Program-made: the position numbers and the translations under genes
The notes under the pieces: model-generated
The model's input: only the letters and a program-made list of their open reading frames with translations
Told to the model about the DNA's origin: nothing
Databases searched by the model: none
Source of the DNA: a virus
Strand: one strand, 5' to 3'
DNA: 45,540 bases
Virus record (IMG/VR): IMGVR_UViG_3300018080_000043
Span: 1-45,540 of that record
In this document: piece after piece, positions 36,349-45,511 of the stretch
How the letters are laid out: the number at the start of each line of letters is the position of its first letter
Position numbering within the stretch: the stretch's first letter is position 1

Positions 36349-39300
36349 ACGACCAAGCCTTTCGGATGGCCATCCCAAGAGCTTTCTGGTACCGAGATTT
36401 CCAGAGATTATCGAATCGAAGAGCCTCTCGACGTTGCTCTGGAGTGAATCCTTTCATAAAAGCTGCTTCGTCTTCCTCCGCAAGTCTCCCAAGGGGAGAT
36501 CGTTGACGCATTGAAGCCTCAATACGTTCAATAATGTCAACCCTCTCTTTACCCTTTTTGTTCTTGATAAGAGCCGCAAGGTGGTTTGAGGCATCATCAA
36601 CATCCCCCAGCGTAATCTGTCTTGCCGCGAGATCAAAAGTAAGGGTATTGGCACTAACCTCGTGCTCGCTCTTGAAGCCCGTGAGGACATTGGTCACGAA
36701 AGCATCGACTCGACCCTCTGTTCCCTTTCCGTTTTTCTCCCTCCAATCAAAAACTCTCTCCCTCCACCTTGTGTAGTTCTGAACTTGATTCCTCTCAGGA
36801 TCGAGAGATTTATCAATCGTACTAATTGCAGCCTCAAACTGCCTCGTCGCCACGAACTCCTGTTTGAGGGACTCAAAGGCTGCTTTGTGGATCTGAGATG
36901 GACGGTTAGCTGTGTGGACACCGAAGGATGCGAAGTTTTCGAAGGTGGAACCGACTGGACCGACGATGAACTCAGTCACTCCATATGTGAGGTCTGCGAC
37001 AATTCCAACCCCTCCTCCATCGAAGAAGTTATACATACACCGAGCTGCAATGTCCCTTGGATTACGTCGATCCGGACGCTTCAACATCGACATCGTAATG
37101 CTCTCCTCCTTTCCAAAGAGGAGGTCTCGAAGGAGGTTGTAGATTTCTCCAACAAAGATCATCGCCCCGACAAAGCGAATAAGGGGTGCAATATTACCGT
37201 GGAGAGCTCTCTTGTAGACGTCCTTGTAGATGTGCCCAACCTGGTCAGATCCCCAAGTCTTGAACTTGAAGGCAAGACGGAACCAGGGATTGTCGTTCCA
37301 CCAGATTCGTTTTGTAGAGAGAGAGACTGGGAAAGCAAGGTCCCTAACTGCCCGGTGCATAATTGAATCAAGATCATTCTGTGAGAGGCCAGGAGAAGAG
37401 GTCGCTCGAAAGAGAATGTCTTGCGTTGAGCGTTCTGTAACCCAAGATGATTCTAGACGTCGGTAAAGTTCATCTCGACTTTTCCATCCAAGACTTAGAA
37501 GGGACCGAATACGATTGTGAACCTTTCCGGAGGCTTCGATTTTCCCGAGTGTCGCAAGATCCTTTTGGACCTGCATCGATTTGAGAAGGGCAAGATAAGA
37601 CTGGTTTCCCCGCTCAGCCGCCTTAAACATTGCCATTGTAAAGTGGGTAAGTTTACCTGCACCCTCAGCACCCTCAGAAAGATGGGTGAGAGACCACTGG
37701 GCACCGGCACGGATCACCTGCTCTTGGATCTTCCTCCCTGACTTGAACCACTGGTTTATGATCGGAGGATATTTGAGTGTTGCTTGGACATTGGTCCAAA
37801 AGCTTGCAACAGCAAAACCTTTTGAATATCGGTCGAGACCATTTCGGAGGACTGAGAGAGGACTGAGACCGAGCTTGGTGATAGTCTCCCACTTATTGAC
37901 GGCCATCAGGACATCCATCTCACGCCTTGGTGTAGTCTCCGGACGGCCAAACTCAGCCATCAAGAATGGCCTAATGACCTTGACGGCATCATCCCCTGCG
38001 GAGTGTTTGATCTGGATATCTGAAAGGTAAGAGGCCATCTTGGGAAAAGTCGTCCGAGCATAGCCCCATCTCCTCACAGCCTCCACGAATTTCCAGGCTC
38101 CCTCAATAGTATTGGGGAGGACATTATTGGGATTCCACTCAACCATCTCAAGAGGAAGCTCAACCCTCGTCTGTTCGAGATAGGGGTTGACTCCACGGAG
38201 CCTAGCTCGATTGAAGGCTGCGAGCTTAGACATTGCAGCCTGGCGGGTTTTTGCTTGGCCTGTTTTGACAAGGTGCTCGGCCACTGTAATGAGGTCGGGG
38301 GTAGCTCCAGAAGGATTCTCTCGGAACTGATCAAGGATTCTCCTACCCTCAACGTTCAACACTTGAGGGAACGCCATCCCGGTAAAGATTGGTGTGAGGA
38401 GCTTCTTCCCAACCCTTCTCTGGCCACCTACGTTGATCCACGCTTGGAGTACTCGGTCTAGAATCTCTCTTGTCTGATCTGCAGCCTTTCGCATCCTCGC
38501 AAGAAGCTCATCACTTGCTGTGTCGTTCAGATATTCAATGGTCTCCAAACGACTGTTGACGAGCTGCATGATGAACTCACGCTGCTTTGCTGTAAAATCA
38601 CGAAGGACCTTTTTCAAGTCCTCAATGTCATTTCTGGCAGCCTTATGGCTGTCGAAGTCGATCTCTCGAATATCCTTGGCGAGACGTTGGCCTGACTCAC
38701 CAAACTGTTCGATGAACGTCGCTCCTCTCAACCCATACTTCTGTCCGAGGAACTTGAGAGAGTCAAAGGCTGGGTAGAAGCCCATTTGAGCCGTTAGATA
38801 GGCTGTCTTAAGCTCTCTCGCGATGTCTTCAACCCATCCAACGTAGATGATACCCCGACGCTCGATTTTACGGTTGAGGGCTTCCCTCAAGTCTTCAGCC
38901 GTCTCAGGATCTACGGCTTCCACAATCTTATCCCTCAGAGCCTGAAGACCTTCTTGTTCGAGGACTTCGATGTCCTCAACGGGAATCTCTAACTCCGCTG
39001 CGATCTGGTCATTGTCCATCCTTGTAGTGTACTTGAGTTGGAGGACCCTCCTCTGATCCTGAGGAAGGTCTGCCATCGCACGGTTCAATGCTCTTAGGGC
39101 TTCTTCTTTTCCGGCAAGATCAATACCACCCTCGTCAGTCACAGCCTTCTCTGCTTTGGACGGACGAGGGGCGAAGCTATCAGCCAAGCCTTCCTGGGCA
39201 AACTCCGTCCCGAGAGAGCTACGGACTTTTGTTGCCTGCTGCTCAAGCTCCTCGATTGGGGTCTTGATGGTCTTGCGTTGGATTGAGGACTTTGGTCTTC

Positions 39301-41725
39301 CAGCCTTTCGTGGAAGTCGAGCCCTTTCAGTCGAGAGAAGCCAGTCGAAGAAAAGATCAGCCTCAGGTGCTCTAAAGACCTCCTTGAACTCCGCCCTCAA
39401 CTCACCTTCCGTTTCAGCCTTCCCTGAGCCTGTCCAAGGCTTGGCGGGGTAGGCTTTGATGGGAAGGGTGGAGAGGAGCTTTTTGTAGAAGGCTTCTCCT
39501 TTGGTGGCGAGCTCAGGAGAGAGTTTTGAGGATTCACTAAGTGAAGGCTCAGGGGGCTTTGCCTCGGATTCAAGCCTCAGCTTACACGAAGGACACTCTT
39601 TTACCAAGGAAAGTACTCGATCCTCAACAATTCTATGGAGTTGACCTCCTGTTACAGTATACGGAGGTGAGGGATCACCAATTGGGACAACCTTGGCCTC
39701 TGTAACTCTACCACTCTTATCCCTCGCAATAGAGGCTACCTTAGCTGATGTGTCAGCGTAATAAACAAAATCCCCAACCCCCAAGTCATTTATTCGACTT
39801 CCCTTCGGTGCAACGTCCGGACCAATCTTTCCCGCAGTAGTTGGAGGAGTTAGAGCTGCCTTTGCAATCTCGATCATAATTGGTGGAAACTTAATTTCCT
39901 TGGACTGTCTTGCCCTCTCCCACTCTGCCATTTCTCTAAAAAGGGACTCACCCAACACATACTCACGTTGCATCTCCCTCCCAGTCAGCTTAGTTCTTTG
40001 ACCTTCTTGAGAAATTGTGATAGACCCCAGACGACCATCCTCTGTGAACTCCAATTCTTTTACCACTGCTGGTCTGCCATTTCGGAGAAAGACTTCCTCC
40101 AGCCTTAGCTCGTTGATGAGTGACTTTTTCGGACCAACTCCTTTCGCTTTTGCCTCGGTGGGTGGTGCTGGAGCCGTTGGCCTCACGACCCGGACGGGCT
40201 TAGGTGGAGCCTTCTCCAGCTTCTTCTCCTCAATCGTCTTTCCCTCCATCGCCTCCACCATCGTTAACTTCACCGGCGGACGTTCTTCCTCCACCGACTC
40301 AATAACCTCCTCCTCAACCTGTGCCTCAAGAGCCTCCTTTTGCCTCTCCTTGGTCTGCTGCCTAAGAGCCTTCGATTCCTTTTTAGTGAGTCCCCCTTCC
40401 CTCGGCTTCGTCCCAAGAACCCTCGCACCTCTTTCTCGCTTCTTGATCTCTCTGTCCGCCTTTGCAATCCTCTGTCTAGCATCTGCGAGCTCCCTCAATA
40501 ACTTCTTATTTTGAAGAGCTTTCGAGGGGGCAGTTAGAATCTCCCGAACCATCTCCTTTACAGCACCAATTTCATTCCTTGCCTTAGCCTCATCGATAGC
40601 CTTCTCGTGAATGATATTCTCAAGCTCTTCTAGTCTCCCTTTTGCTTTCTCCATCTTTGCTTCAAGAGAAGAAGGCGTCGACACACCAAAGGCAAACCCA
40701 GGCATTGCACCAAGAGTAAAGGATTGAAGGAACTCAGACGGAGTCATCTTCTCAAGAGCCTCTTCATCAACTCCACTCAGCACCTGGGTGATTCTATCGA
40801 GGAAGTCCTGGATTGATTCTTCTGAACCTTCAGCAACCGCAGAGCTTAGGGCTCTCATGAACCTCGCTCGAAGCCCAGGAGCCTTCCCAAAGATTTTCAT
40901 CAATGGGAAAACCTCTACAACCCCCGCAGCTACGCCATAGCCTATGGCTCCAGATCCTGCAATCTCCTCAGCCTCATTCTTCGAGTACCCCTTTTCCATC
41001 AGCTTGAATCTATAATCGTCATAGCTGAGGCCAGCCTCCATTGCACCAGCAATAGTCCCACCAACTACTGCGGCAGCTGTAGGACCTCCAACTGCTCCAG
41101 CAGCCAACGCTGGACCGATGATCGTGCCCATCGTGGCAGTAGCCTCAGGACCATGATATAAGAACCACTTCCACGAGAATGGCTCGTCAATCCCTGGGTA
41201 TTCCCCAGCTAGTCTAGTCGGAATCTCCTTTCCCCATTTCGCTCTCCACTCTCTAATATCCTTGAAGAGTGCACTATCTCGCATGGAAGAGAGAAGGAAC
41301 CTTCCAGCTCCTGCAATCTCTCTTGATCCTCTCTTCATCTTCCCTTCAAAGATTGGGACTTCCCCAATCTTTGATGGTACAAATGAAGTCATCCTTCCCT
41401 CATCATCTCTCGGGAATTCAATCCGCGTTCTAGTCCTCCGTGGAGCTTCCTCAATCCTCCTCAAGACATCCCCACCAGCACCAAGCAGTGCCTCTGGGGC
41501 TCCTGTAACTGCAGCAGATCCAATCAGGGTACCACTGAGTGTACCTGCCAATGGGTACTTCGCAAGGGGTGAAGGCTCATGGTATGGTGCTAGAGGACCA
41601 CTTTGTGCGAGCCCTGTGAAATCAACTCCAAGAGTTTCTGGATAGGGAATGGTATCCCACCAGTTGACTCGTGCTCTCTTCCTTCTGATGGGAACAGAGA
41701 TTGTCCCTTCTGGTGGGGAAGTCAC
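36332..41725 (-). CDS. Giant internal virion/ejection protein with sigma region-4-like domain
   Basis: The protein has 1797 residues, the size class of podovirus internal proteins ejected with DNA (compare T7 gp16). Residues about 195-240 are a Gly/Ala-rich hydrophobic stretch, about 370-500 a long coiled coil, and near 710 a C-P-S-C pair. Residues about 880-935 match sigma-70 region 4: A-M-A-D-L-P-Q-D-Q-R-R-V-L-Q-L-K-Y, D-Q-I-A-A-E-L-E-I and G-L-Q-A-L-R-D-K-I. A hydrophobic segment lies near 1530. ATGA coupling to the upstream ejection gene supports the start. No lysozyme motif is evident. Confidence 0.75.
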   Translation of the reverse strand: MTSPPEGTISVPIRRKRARVNWWDTIPYPETLGVDFTGLAQSGPLAPYHEPSPLAKYPLAGTLSGTLIGSAAVTGAPEALLGAGGDVLRRIEEAPRRTRTRIEFPRDDEGRMTSFVPSKIGEVPIFEGKMKRGSREIAGAGRFLLSSMRDSALFKDIREWRAKWGKEIPTRLAGEYPGIDEPFSWKWFLYHGPEATATMGTIIGPALAAGAVGGPTAAAVVGGTIAGAMEAGLSYDDYRFKLMEKGYSKNEAEEIAGSGAIGYGVAAGVVEVFPLMKIFGKAPGLRARFMRALSSAVAEGSEESIQDFLDRITQVLSGVDEEALEKMTPSEFLQSFTLGAMPGFAFGVSTPSSLEAKMEKAKGRLEELENIIHEKAIDEAKARNEIGAVKEMVREILTAPSKALQNKKLLRELADARQRIAKADREIKKRERGARVLGTKPREGGLTKKESKALRQQTKERQKEALEAQVEEEVIESVEEERPPVKLTMVEAMEGKTIEEKKLEKAPPKPVRVVRPTAPAPPTEAKAKGVGPKKSLINELRLEEVFLRNGRPAVVKELEFTEDGRLGSITISQEGQRTKLTGREMQREYVLGESLFREMAEWERARQSKEIKFPPIMIEIAKAALTPPTTAGKIGPDVAPKGSRINDLGVGDFVYYADTSAKVASIARDKSGRVTEAKVVPIGDPSPPYTVTGGQLHRIVEDRVLSLVKECPSCKLRLESEAKPPEPSLSESSKLSPELATKGEAFYKKLLSTLPIKAYPAKPWTGSGKAETEGELRAEFKEVFRAPEADLFFDWLLSTERARLPRKAGRPKSSIQRKTIKTPIEELEQQATKVRSSLGTEFAQEGLADSFAPRPSKAEKAVTDEGGIDLAGKEEALRALNRAMADLPQDQRRVLQLKYTTRMDNDQIAAELEIPVEDIEVLEQEGLQALRDKIVEAVDPETAEDLREALNRKIERRGIIYVGWVEDIARELKTAYLTAQMGFYPAFDSLKFLGQKYGLRGATFIEQFGESGQRLAKDIREIDFDSHKAARNDIEDLKKVLRDFTAKQREFIMQLVNSRLETIEYLNDTASDELLARMRKAADQTREILDRVLQAWINVGGQRRVGKKLLTPIFTGMAFPQVLNVEGRRILDQFRENPSGATPDLITVAEHLVKTGQAKTRQAAMSKLAAFNRARLRGVNPYLEQTRVELPLEMVEWNPNNVLPNTIEGAWKFVEAVRRWGYARTTFPKMASYLSDIQIKHSAGDDAVKVIRPFLMAEFGRPETTPRREMDVLMAVNKWETITKLGLSPLSVLRNGLDRYSKGFAVASFWTNVQATLKYPPIINQWFKSGRKIQEQVIRAGAQWSLTHLSEGAEGAGKLTHFTMAMFKAAERGNQSYLALLKSMQVQKDLATLGKIEASGKVHNRIRSLLSLGWKSRDELYRRLESSWVTERSTQDILFRATSSPGLSQNDLDSIMHRAVRDLAFPVSLSTKRIWWNDNPWFRLAFKFKTWGSDQVGHIYKDVYKRALHGNIAPLIRFVGAMIFVGEIYNLLRDLLFGKEESITMSMLKRPDRRNPRDIAARCMYNFFDGGGVGIVADLTYGVTEFIVGPVGSTFENFASFGVHTANRPSQIHKAAFESLKQEFVATRQFEAAISTIDKSLDPERNQVQNYTRWRERVFDWREKNGKGTEGRVDAFVTNVLTGFKSEHEVSANTLTFDLAARQITLGDVDDASNHLAALIKNKKGKERVDIIERIEASMRQRSPLGRLAEEDEAAFMKGFTPEQRREALRFDNLWKSRYQKALGMAIRKAWSSKKAP
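39533..39545. repeat. Perfect 13-bp palindrome, same as in leader copy C
   Basis: TTCACTAAGTGAA occurs here inside the ejection-protein gene and at 23893-23905 in leader copy C; similar versions occur at 15707 and 18317, and TTCAGAAAGTGAA at 10056. It may be a protein-binding site or chance. Confidence 0.4.
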
Positions 41726-42798
41726 GGTGCTCTCCTCTCAAATATTGGAAGATTTTCCTCAAAGACCCAACTTGTGCCACCAAGAGGATCTGGAACCTCG
41801 TACATCATCTTCCCAGTTGACGGGTCGAATCGAGCGTCAAGGGCTCTTCCAGAATTCACGATCTCCTCAGCCCGTTCGAGCTGCTCGGGAGACCAAGTCG
41901 AAGTCCCACCTCCAGTAGCAGGAGTCCCAGTGACCTCGGTGATCTTCTTCCTTGTATCCTCAATTTTTCTCGTGACAGCCTCGAAAGCCTTTACGATTTC
42001 TTTGTACTCAGGGCCTTCCATATCATAACCGAAATTCCTTTGATCGCTCAAGTCATCACGCAGCTGATTTCGAAGATCAAGATCAGCTTTGAGTTCAGTC
42101 TGGAGAACATCTACCTGGGCCTGTTGTTGTGGGGTGAGATACTGACGACGAGGAGCTCTCCCAGCTCCGTAGTAGTCAGCCATTGCTGACTCTTTCTCGG
42201 TCTGAGCCATTCTCAACCCCATCAAGACGTCGTGAAGCTCATCTTGCCTCTTCCCTTCCCTCATCAACGTATCCGCAACCCCCTTCGCAGACGAGACGAG
42301 GAAGTTAAAGGTTGCATCACCCTCTTGAATTGGGTAAGGATAAAGCTGTTGGATCTCTCCAAGCCTCGACGCCACGTAGCCCTCGATCTCACCAGGCTTT
42401 AGCTCAAGGTCTCCTGCCGCAATCTCGCCCACTCCCTTGTAGAACGACTCCAGCTGTTGTTGTCGAGACTTCTGCTCTTGAGCCTTCGCAGTAGCTGTGG
42501 CCTGCTTGGATGCCGCTGTAGCAGCCTTAGTCCTCTCCTCTTCAAGTGGAAGCATCGCCGCAGCGTGCTCAGCAGCAAGACGAGAGGTTTCAGTCAACTG
42601 GTTTTGGTAGGATATTCGTGACTGAGTGAGAGCTTGCTGGAGATCTTGCATCTCCTCAAACGAAGAAACTTGCTTCCCCAACAACTCATTCTGCAGAGCT
42701 TGAGTCTGGATAGCCGCAAGGTTAGCCTTGATCTTCTGGCCAGCGAGGAAACCTCTTGTAAGGGAGTCAACTGGACCTTCCATCTGTTGAATTGCCAT
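41722..42798 (-). CDS. Coiled-coil internal virion protein
   Basis: The ATG at 42798 is preferred over a GTG one codon earlier; GAGG stands about 6 nt upstream. The 358-residue product is rich in Gln, Glu and Ala with long helices (about 30-130 and 230-300) and a short structured C-terminus (W-V-F-E-E-N-L-P-I-F-E). Composition and position before the giant protein match podovirus ejectosome components (compare T7 gp14/gp15 functions). Confidence 0.65.
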   Translation of the reverse strand: MAIQQMEGPVDSLTRGFLAGQKIKANLAAIQTQALQNELLGKQVSSFEEMQDLQQALTQSRISYQNQLTETSRLAAEHAAAMLPLEEERTKAATAASKQATATAKAQEQKSRQQQLESFYKGVGEIAAGDLELKPGEIEGYVASRLGEIQQLYPYPIQEGDATFNFLVSSAKGVADTLMREGKRQDELHDVLMGLRMAQTEKESAMADYYGAGRAPRRQYLTPQQQAQVDVLQTELKADLDLRNQLRDDLSDQRNFGYDMEGPEYKEIVKAFEAVTRKIEDTRKKITEVTGTPATGGGTSTWSPEQLERAEEIVNSGRALDARFDPSTGKMMYEVPDPLGGTSWVFEENLPIFERRAP

Positions 42799-42806
42799 CA
42801 CCTACC

Positions 42807-43364
42807 TCACTTTCCACCAAAGATGCCAGTGCCACCCTCACCAGGTTTAGGAATCCCAGGAACACCGAAGAGTCCCGCACCGAGGAGAGTACCACCAAGA
42901 CCGAAGAGTTGTGACCCAAGCCCAGGAGTTGAGTAAGCCTGCGGCTGGACCCCAGTCCTCGTAGGCTGCAGCCCAATCCCAAGAGCACCAAGCTGTTGCT
43001 GCCTTGCACTCATCAGGTCTGCGAGCTGCATCTGTGCAAGTTGGGCCGTAGCATTGGAATAGACATCTCCAAGGGCCCTTGCCAACACCGTTGATTTGCG
43101 AGAGCTAAGGCCTCCATGTCTAGAAAATCCAGCCTCGATCATCGGAGAGATGTCTTGCTCAAAAGACCTTAGAGAGGGTTGAAGGACACTACCCTTCCAA
43201 TATTTCTTGATATCCTCTGGACTCGGCTCAAAAGCCCCCTCCCCGCCAAGAGACTCGTAGAGACGCTCCGCCAGTCGAGATTGAAGCCTTCCCTGTTTAC
43301 CAGAGAGAAGGCTCAAGACTCTTGGATCAACCGTCTTAACATCCGGTTCGAAGAAGTCGCCCAT
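42807..43364 (-). CDS. Gly/Gln-rich internal virion protein
   Basis: The ATG at 43364 has GGAG 9 nt upstream; the open frame extends 13 codons further without a site. The 185-residue product is helical in its first 130 residues (A-R-A-L-G-D-V-Y-S-N-A-T-A-Q-L-A-Q-M-Q) and ends in a hydrophobic Gly/Leu-rich segment (L-F-G-L-G-G-T-L-L-G-A-G-L-F-G). This resembles small ejection proteins that insert into membranes. Confidence 0.65.
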   Translation of the reverse strand: MGDFFEPDVKTVDPRVLSLLSGKQGRLQSRLAERLYESLGGEGAFEPSPEDIKKYWKGSVLQPSLRSFEQDISPMIEAGFSRHGGLSSRKSTVLARALGDVYSNATAQLAQMQLADLMSARQQQLGALGIGLQPTRTGVQPQAYSTPGLGSQLFGLGGTLLGAGLFGVPGIPKPGEGGTGIFGGK

Positions 43365-43821
43365 TGAGGGATCTCCTTTGTACTTTGTCGAAAAGGTCGT
43401 CATCGACCAGATTGAGCTTCACGACAGAAGCAATGGTTTTGAAACGATACTTTCTGTAGAGTGCATCCGTATCTCTCATCGTCCTTGCACGAATGTACTT
43501 CTTTCTGAGACCCTTCGCCCACACGATGATTTCCGAAAGGAAGCGGTCTCCAAGGTGGGGGTAGTCTGGATAGCCTATCCATGCTTGGGATAGCTCCACA
43601 AAGGGAAAGTAACGTCCGGGGTTACGAGAGGTTGTTGAGCCGATTAGTTTGCCATCTTCATCCCTCGCAACAAGGATCTGAATTGAATCAGGGTTGGTCA
43701 AGATAGTGTGGAGGACTTCCTGAAGAAATGGTTCACGCAGACTTCCGTCAGAGAAAACCCAATGAGGGACGAGAGCTTCAATTGTCTCAGCGTCCCAGAT
43801 TCTGTCAATCGTTAACTCCAT
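43336..43821 (-). CDS. GNAT-like acetyltransferase domain protein
   Basis: The 161-residue protein has strands I-L-V-A-R-D-E-D-G-K-L-I-G, a helix L-S-E-I-I-V-W-A-K-G-L and the C-terminal L-Y-R-K-Y-R-F-K-T pattern of GNAT folds. The acetyl-CoA loop (Q/R-x-x-G-x-A) is not clearly present, so activity is uncertain. GNAT-like genes recur next to podovirus ejection genes. Overlap with the next gene is 29 bp. Confidence 0.6.
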   Translation of the reverse strand: MELTIDRIWDAETIEALVPHWVFSDGSLREPFLQEVLHTILTNPDSIQILVARDEDGKLIGSTTSRNPGRYFPFVELSQAWIGYPDYPHLGDRFLSEIIVWAKGLRKKYIRARTMRDTDALYRKYRFKTIASVVKLNLVDDDLFDKVQRRSLNGRLLRTGC

Positions 43822-44447
43822 ATCAATTCTCCATTTCTGTTAAGCGACCATCCAAAGTACCTTAAGTTGATTAATCTACACTTATCATCCTTCAATACCT
43901 GATCCCAATCCTCATCACGCTTCATAAGCCTCCATCGGCTCAGAAGGCGATCTGGCTCTACAGTCGAATCGCCAAAACTAGATCCGACCCAAGCTAGTGA
44001 AGGAAGTCTCTCATGATGAGACCACCCATACTTCCATTCAACCTTGAGGAGATAGTAAGGATCTATAAGCCACTTGTCGTAGAAGATCGTTGCATTCTCA
44101 ATGTAGTAGGGCCAAAGCTCAATCTGATCACTCCAGTCAGGGGTTCCTCTTCTCTGGTCCCTACAGTAACAAATCTTGGATGCCATCATGTTGTAGAAAC
44201 TACGACAGACTACAACTCGTTGACCTGGGGTGTCTGGAATCTCGGTTTTGTTCTCAAAGGTGATGATCTCCTTACCCTCAGGGGGGATATCTGGAAGATC
44301 CTTTGATGGTAGATAGTTGTTGTGATGGACTGAACCAGGAAACCTAGCCCCAATCCAATCTACAATTGCGTGGTTTCCACTTCGGGTGAGGCCATAAACC
44401 CAAATCATCTCTCGAAGGCGTTCAGTTGGAAGGTCGTCTATCTTCAT
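43812..44447 (-). CDS. Sulfotransferase-like P-loop protein
   Basis: The 211-residue protein starts with a strand and G-L-T-R-S-G-N-H-A-I (residues 19-28), the 5'-phosphosulfate binding loop pattern of sulfotransferases. A later V-V-V-C-R-S-F-Y-N-M-M-A-S carries the Arg and Ser expected at the 3'-phosphate site. It would move sulfate from PAPS to a sugar or tyrosine. It overlaps the glycosyltransferase gene start (4 bp), implying a shared pathway. Substrate unknown. Confidence 0.65.
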   Translation of the reverse strand: MKIDDLPTERLREMIWVYGLTRSGNHAIVDWIGARFPGSVHHNNYLPSKDLPDIPPEGKEIITFENKTEIPDTPGQRVVVCRSFYNMMASKICYCRDQRRGTPDWSDQIELWPYYIENATIFYDKWLIDPYYLLKVEWKYGWSHHERLPSLAWVGSSFGDSTVEPDRLLSRWRLMKRDEDWDQVLKDDKCRLINLRYFGWSLNRNGELIWS

Positions 44448-45403
44448 TTCTTTGATGCCCTCAAATCAAAGATTCTCTGAACATCCTCCCTTTGCTCCTT
44501 CAAGGTTGGAAGTCTGAACCCACAGAGGGACTCTAGTTCGTCATCCCCATATCGTCGGTTACTTTGGATCTTGGCACGAAAGGTTTTGATGTCCTCAAAC
44601 TCCTTCTCAAACCTTTCCAGAGCCTTGAGAGGACTTAGCTGCTTGAGGAAGGGATGATAGATTTTCTCGAAAACCCCATCCTCAAAAAGGGAATAAGTCA
44701 TAACCAGTTGGTTGAAAGAGGCCTCCCAACTGTTCATGAAGTATCCCCTCATATCACGATCAAACCGATGACCGACGATTACCTCGTTGATCCGACGAAC
44801 TTGGAAACCACTCAACCAAGACCGGAGTGAAAGATCCTGTTCTTCAAACCCCCATCCATAAAGGTTCGGATTCCACCCTCCAAGTTCTCTCCAGATAGGA
44901 CGAGGAATGATGTAGCAAGCTCCAAGAACGCATGGGATGATTTCAACTTGTGTAATCGGTCCCCTAGGTAACCAACTTATTCCGATGGCAAAAGAGTCTC
45001 CTCGACGTGCAAAAGAAGCTCCTCCAAGGAGTTGTCTTTGGTTGTGAAGCTCAAACCCTGAACAGGCACAACAGAAGATTGAGTAAGGATGATTCTCAGC
45101 CGCTAGCTTGATTGGCCCAAGCCATCCCTGAGGCATTCTCATATGAGCGTCCAAGACGATCACCAAATCACCAGAAGAACGAGTTACCCCAAATCTCTTT
45201 GCGGGTCCAGCTCCTAGCCTTTCAGGAGTCCGAACAACATTTACGCCTGGAAAGGAACCGAGTCGATCCGCGATAGGTTCATCTGAACAATCATCAACGA
45301 CAATAATTTCATAAGGTTCCGGGTTCGATGAATAGGCGTGAGCAACTGTGGTAAGAAGATCACGACCCTCGTTATAAGCTGCAATCACAATTGAAACATT
45401 CAT
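44444..45403 (-). CDS. Family 2 glycosyltransferase
   Basis: The 319-residue GT-A enzyme has A-Y-N-E (9-12), V-V-D-D-C-S-D-E (35-42), D-A-H (85-87) in place of D-x-D as in polypeptide GalNAc transferases, and G-W-G-F-E-E-Q-D-L-S-L-R (about 187-198), the acceptor and base region. It is downstream of the threonine-rich gene and coupled to the sulfotransferase-like gene, so O-glycosylation of that or another virion protein is a reasonable hypothesis. Confidence 0.85.
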   Translation of the reverse strand: MNVSIVIAAYNEGRDLLTTVAHAYSSNPEPYEIIVVDDCSDEPIADRLGSFPGVNVVRTPERLGAGPAKRFGVTRSSGDLVIVLDAHMRMPQGWLGPIKLAAENHPYSIFCCACSGFELHNQRQLLGGASFARRGDSFAIGISWLPRGPITQVEIIPCVLGACYIIPRPIWRELGGWNPNLYGWGFEEQDLSLRSWLSGFQVRRINEVIVGHRFDRDMRGYFMNSWEASFNQLVMTYSLFEDGVFEKIYHPFLKQLSPLKALERFEKEFEDIKTFRAKIQSNRRYGDDELESLCGFRLPTLKEQREDVQRIFDLRASKK

Positions 45404-45511
45404 TTAGAAGAGTCCTCCAGGATCACCACCCATCGGGCCGGGTCCAGGAACAGATGGGCTAATAGATGCACTAGTTGTCGGAGCAGTTACAAGAGTTCCT
45501 GTAGTAGTTCC
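45404..45511 (-). CDS. Threonine-rich small protein, C-terminal part
   Basis: This is the continuation of the gene starting at 138. The frame ends at TAA (45406-45404), directly adjacent to the glycosyltransferase start. The tail reads through Thr, Val, Ala, Pro, Ser and finishes with P-G-P-G-P-M-G-G-D-P-G-G-L-F, a Pro/Gly-rich end like those of flexible virion proteins. Sequence 45512-45540 repeats the window start and is counted once. Confidence 0.6.
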   Translation of the reverse strand, partial: GTTTGTLVTAPTTSASISPSVPGPGPMGGDPGGLF

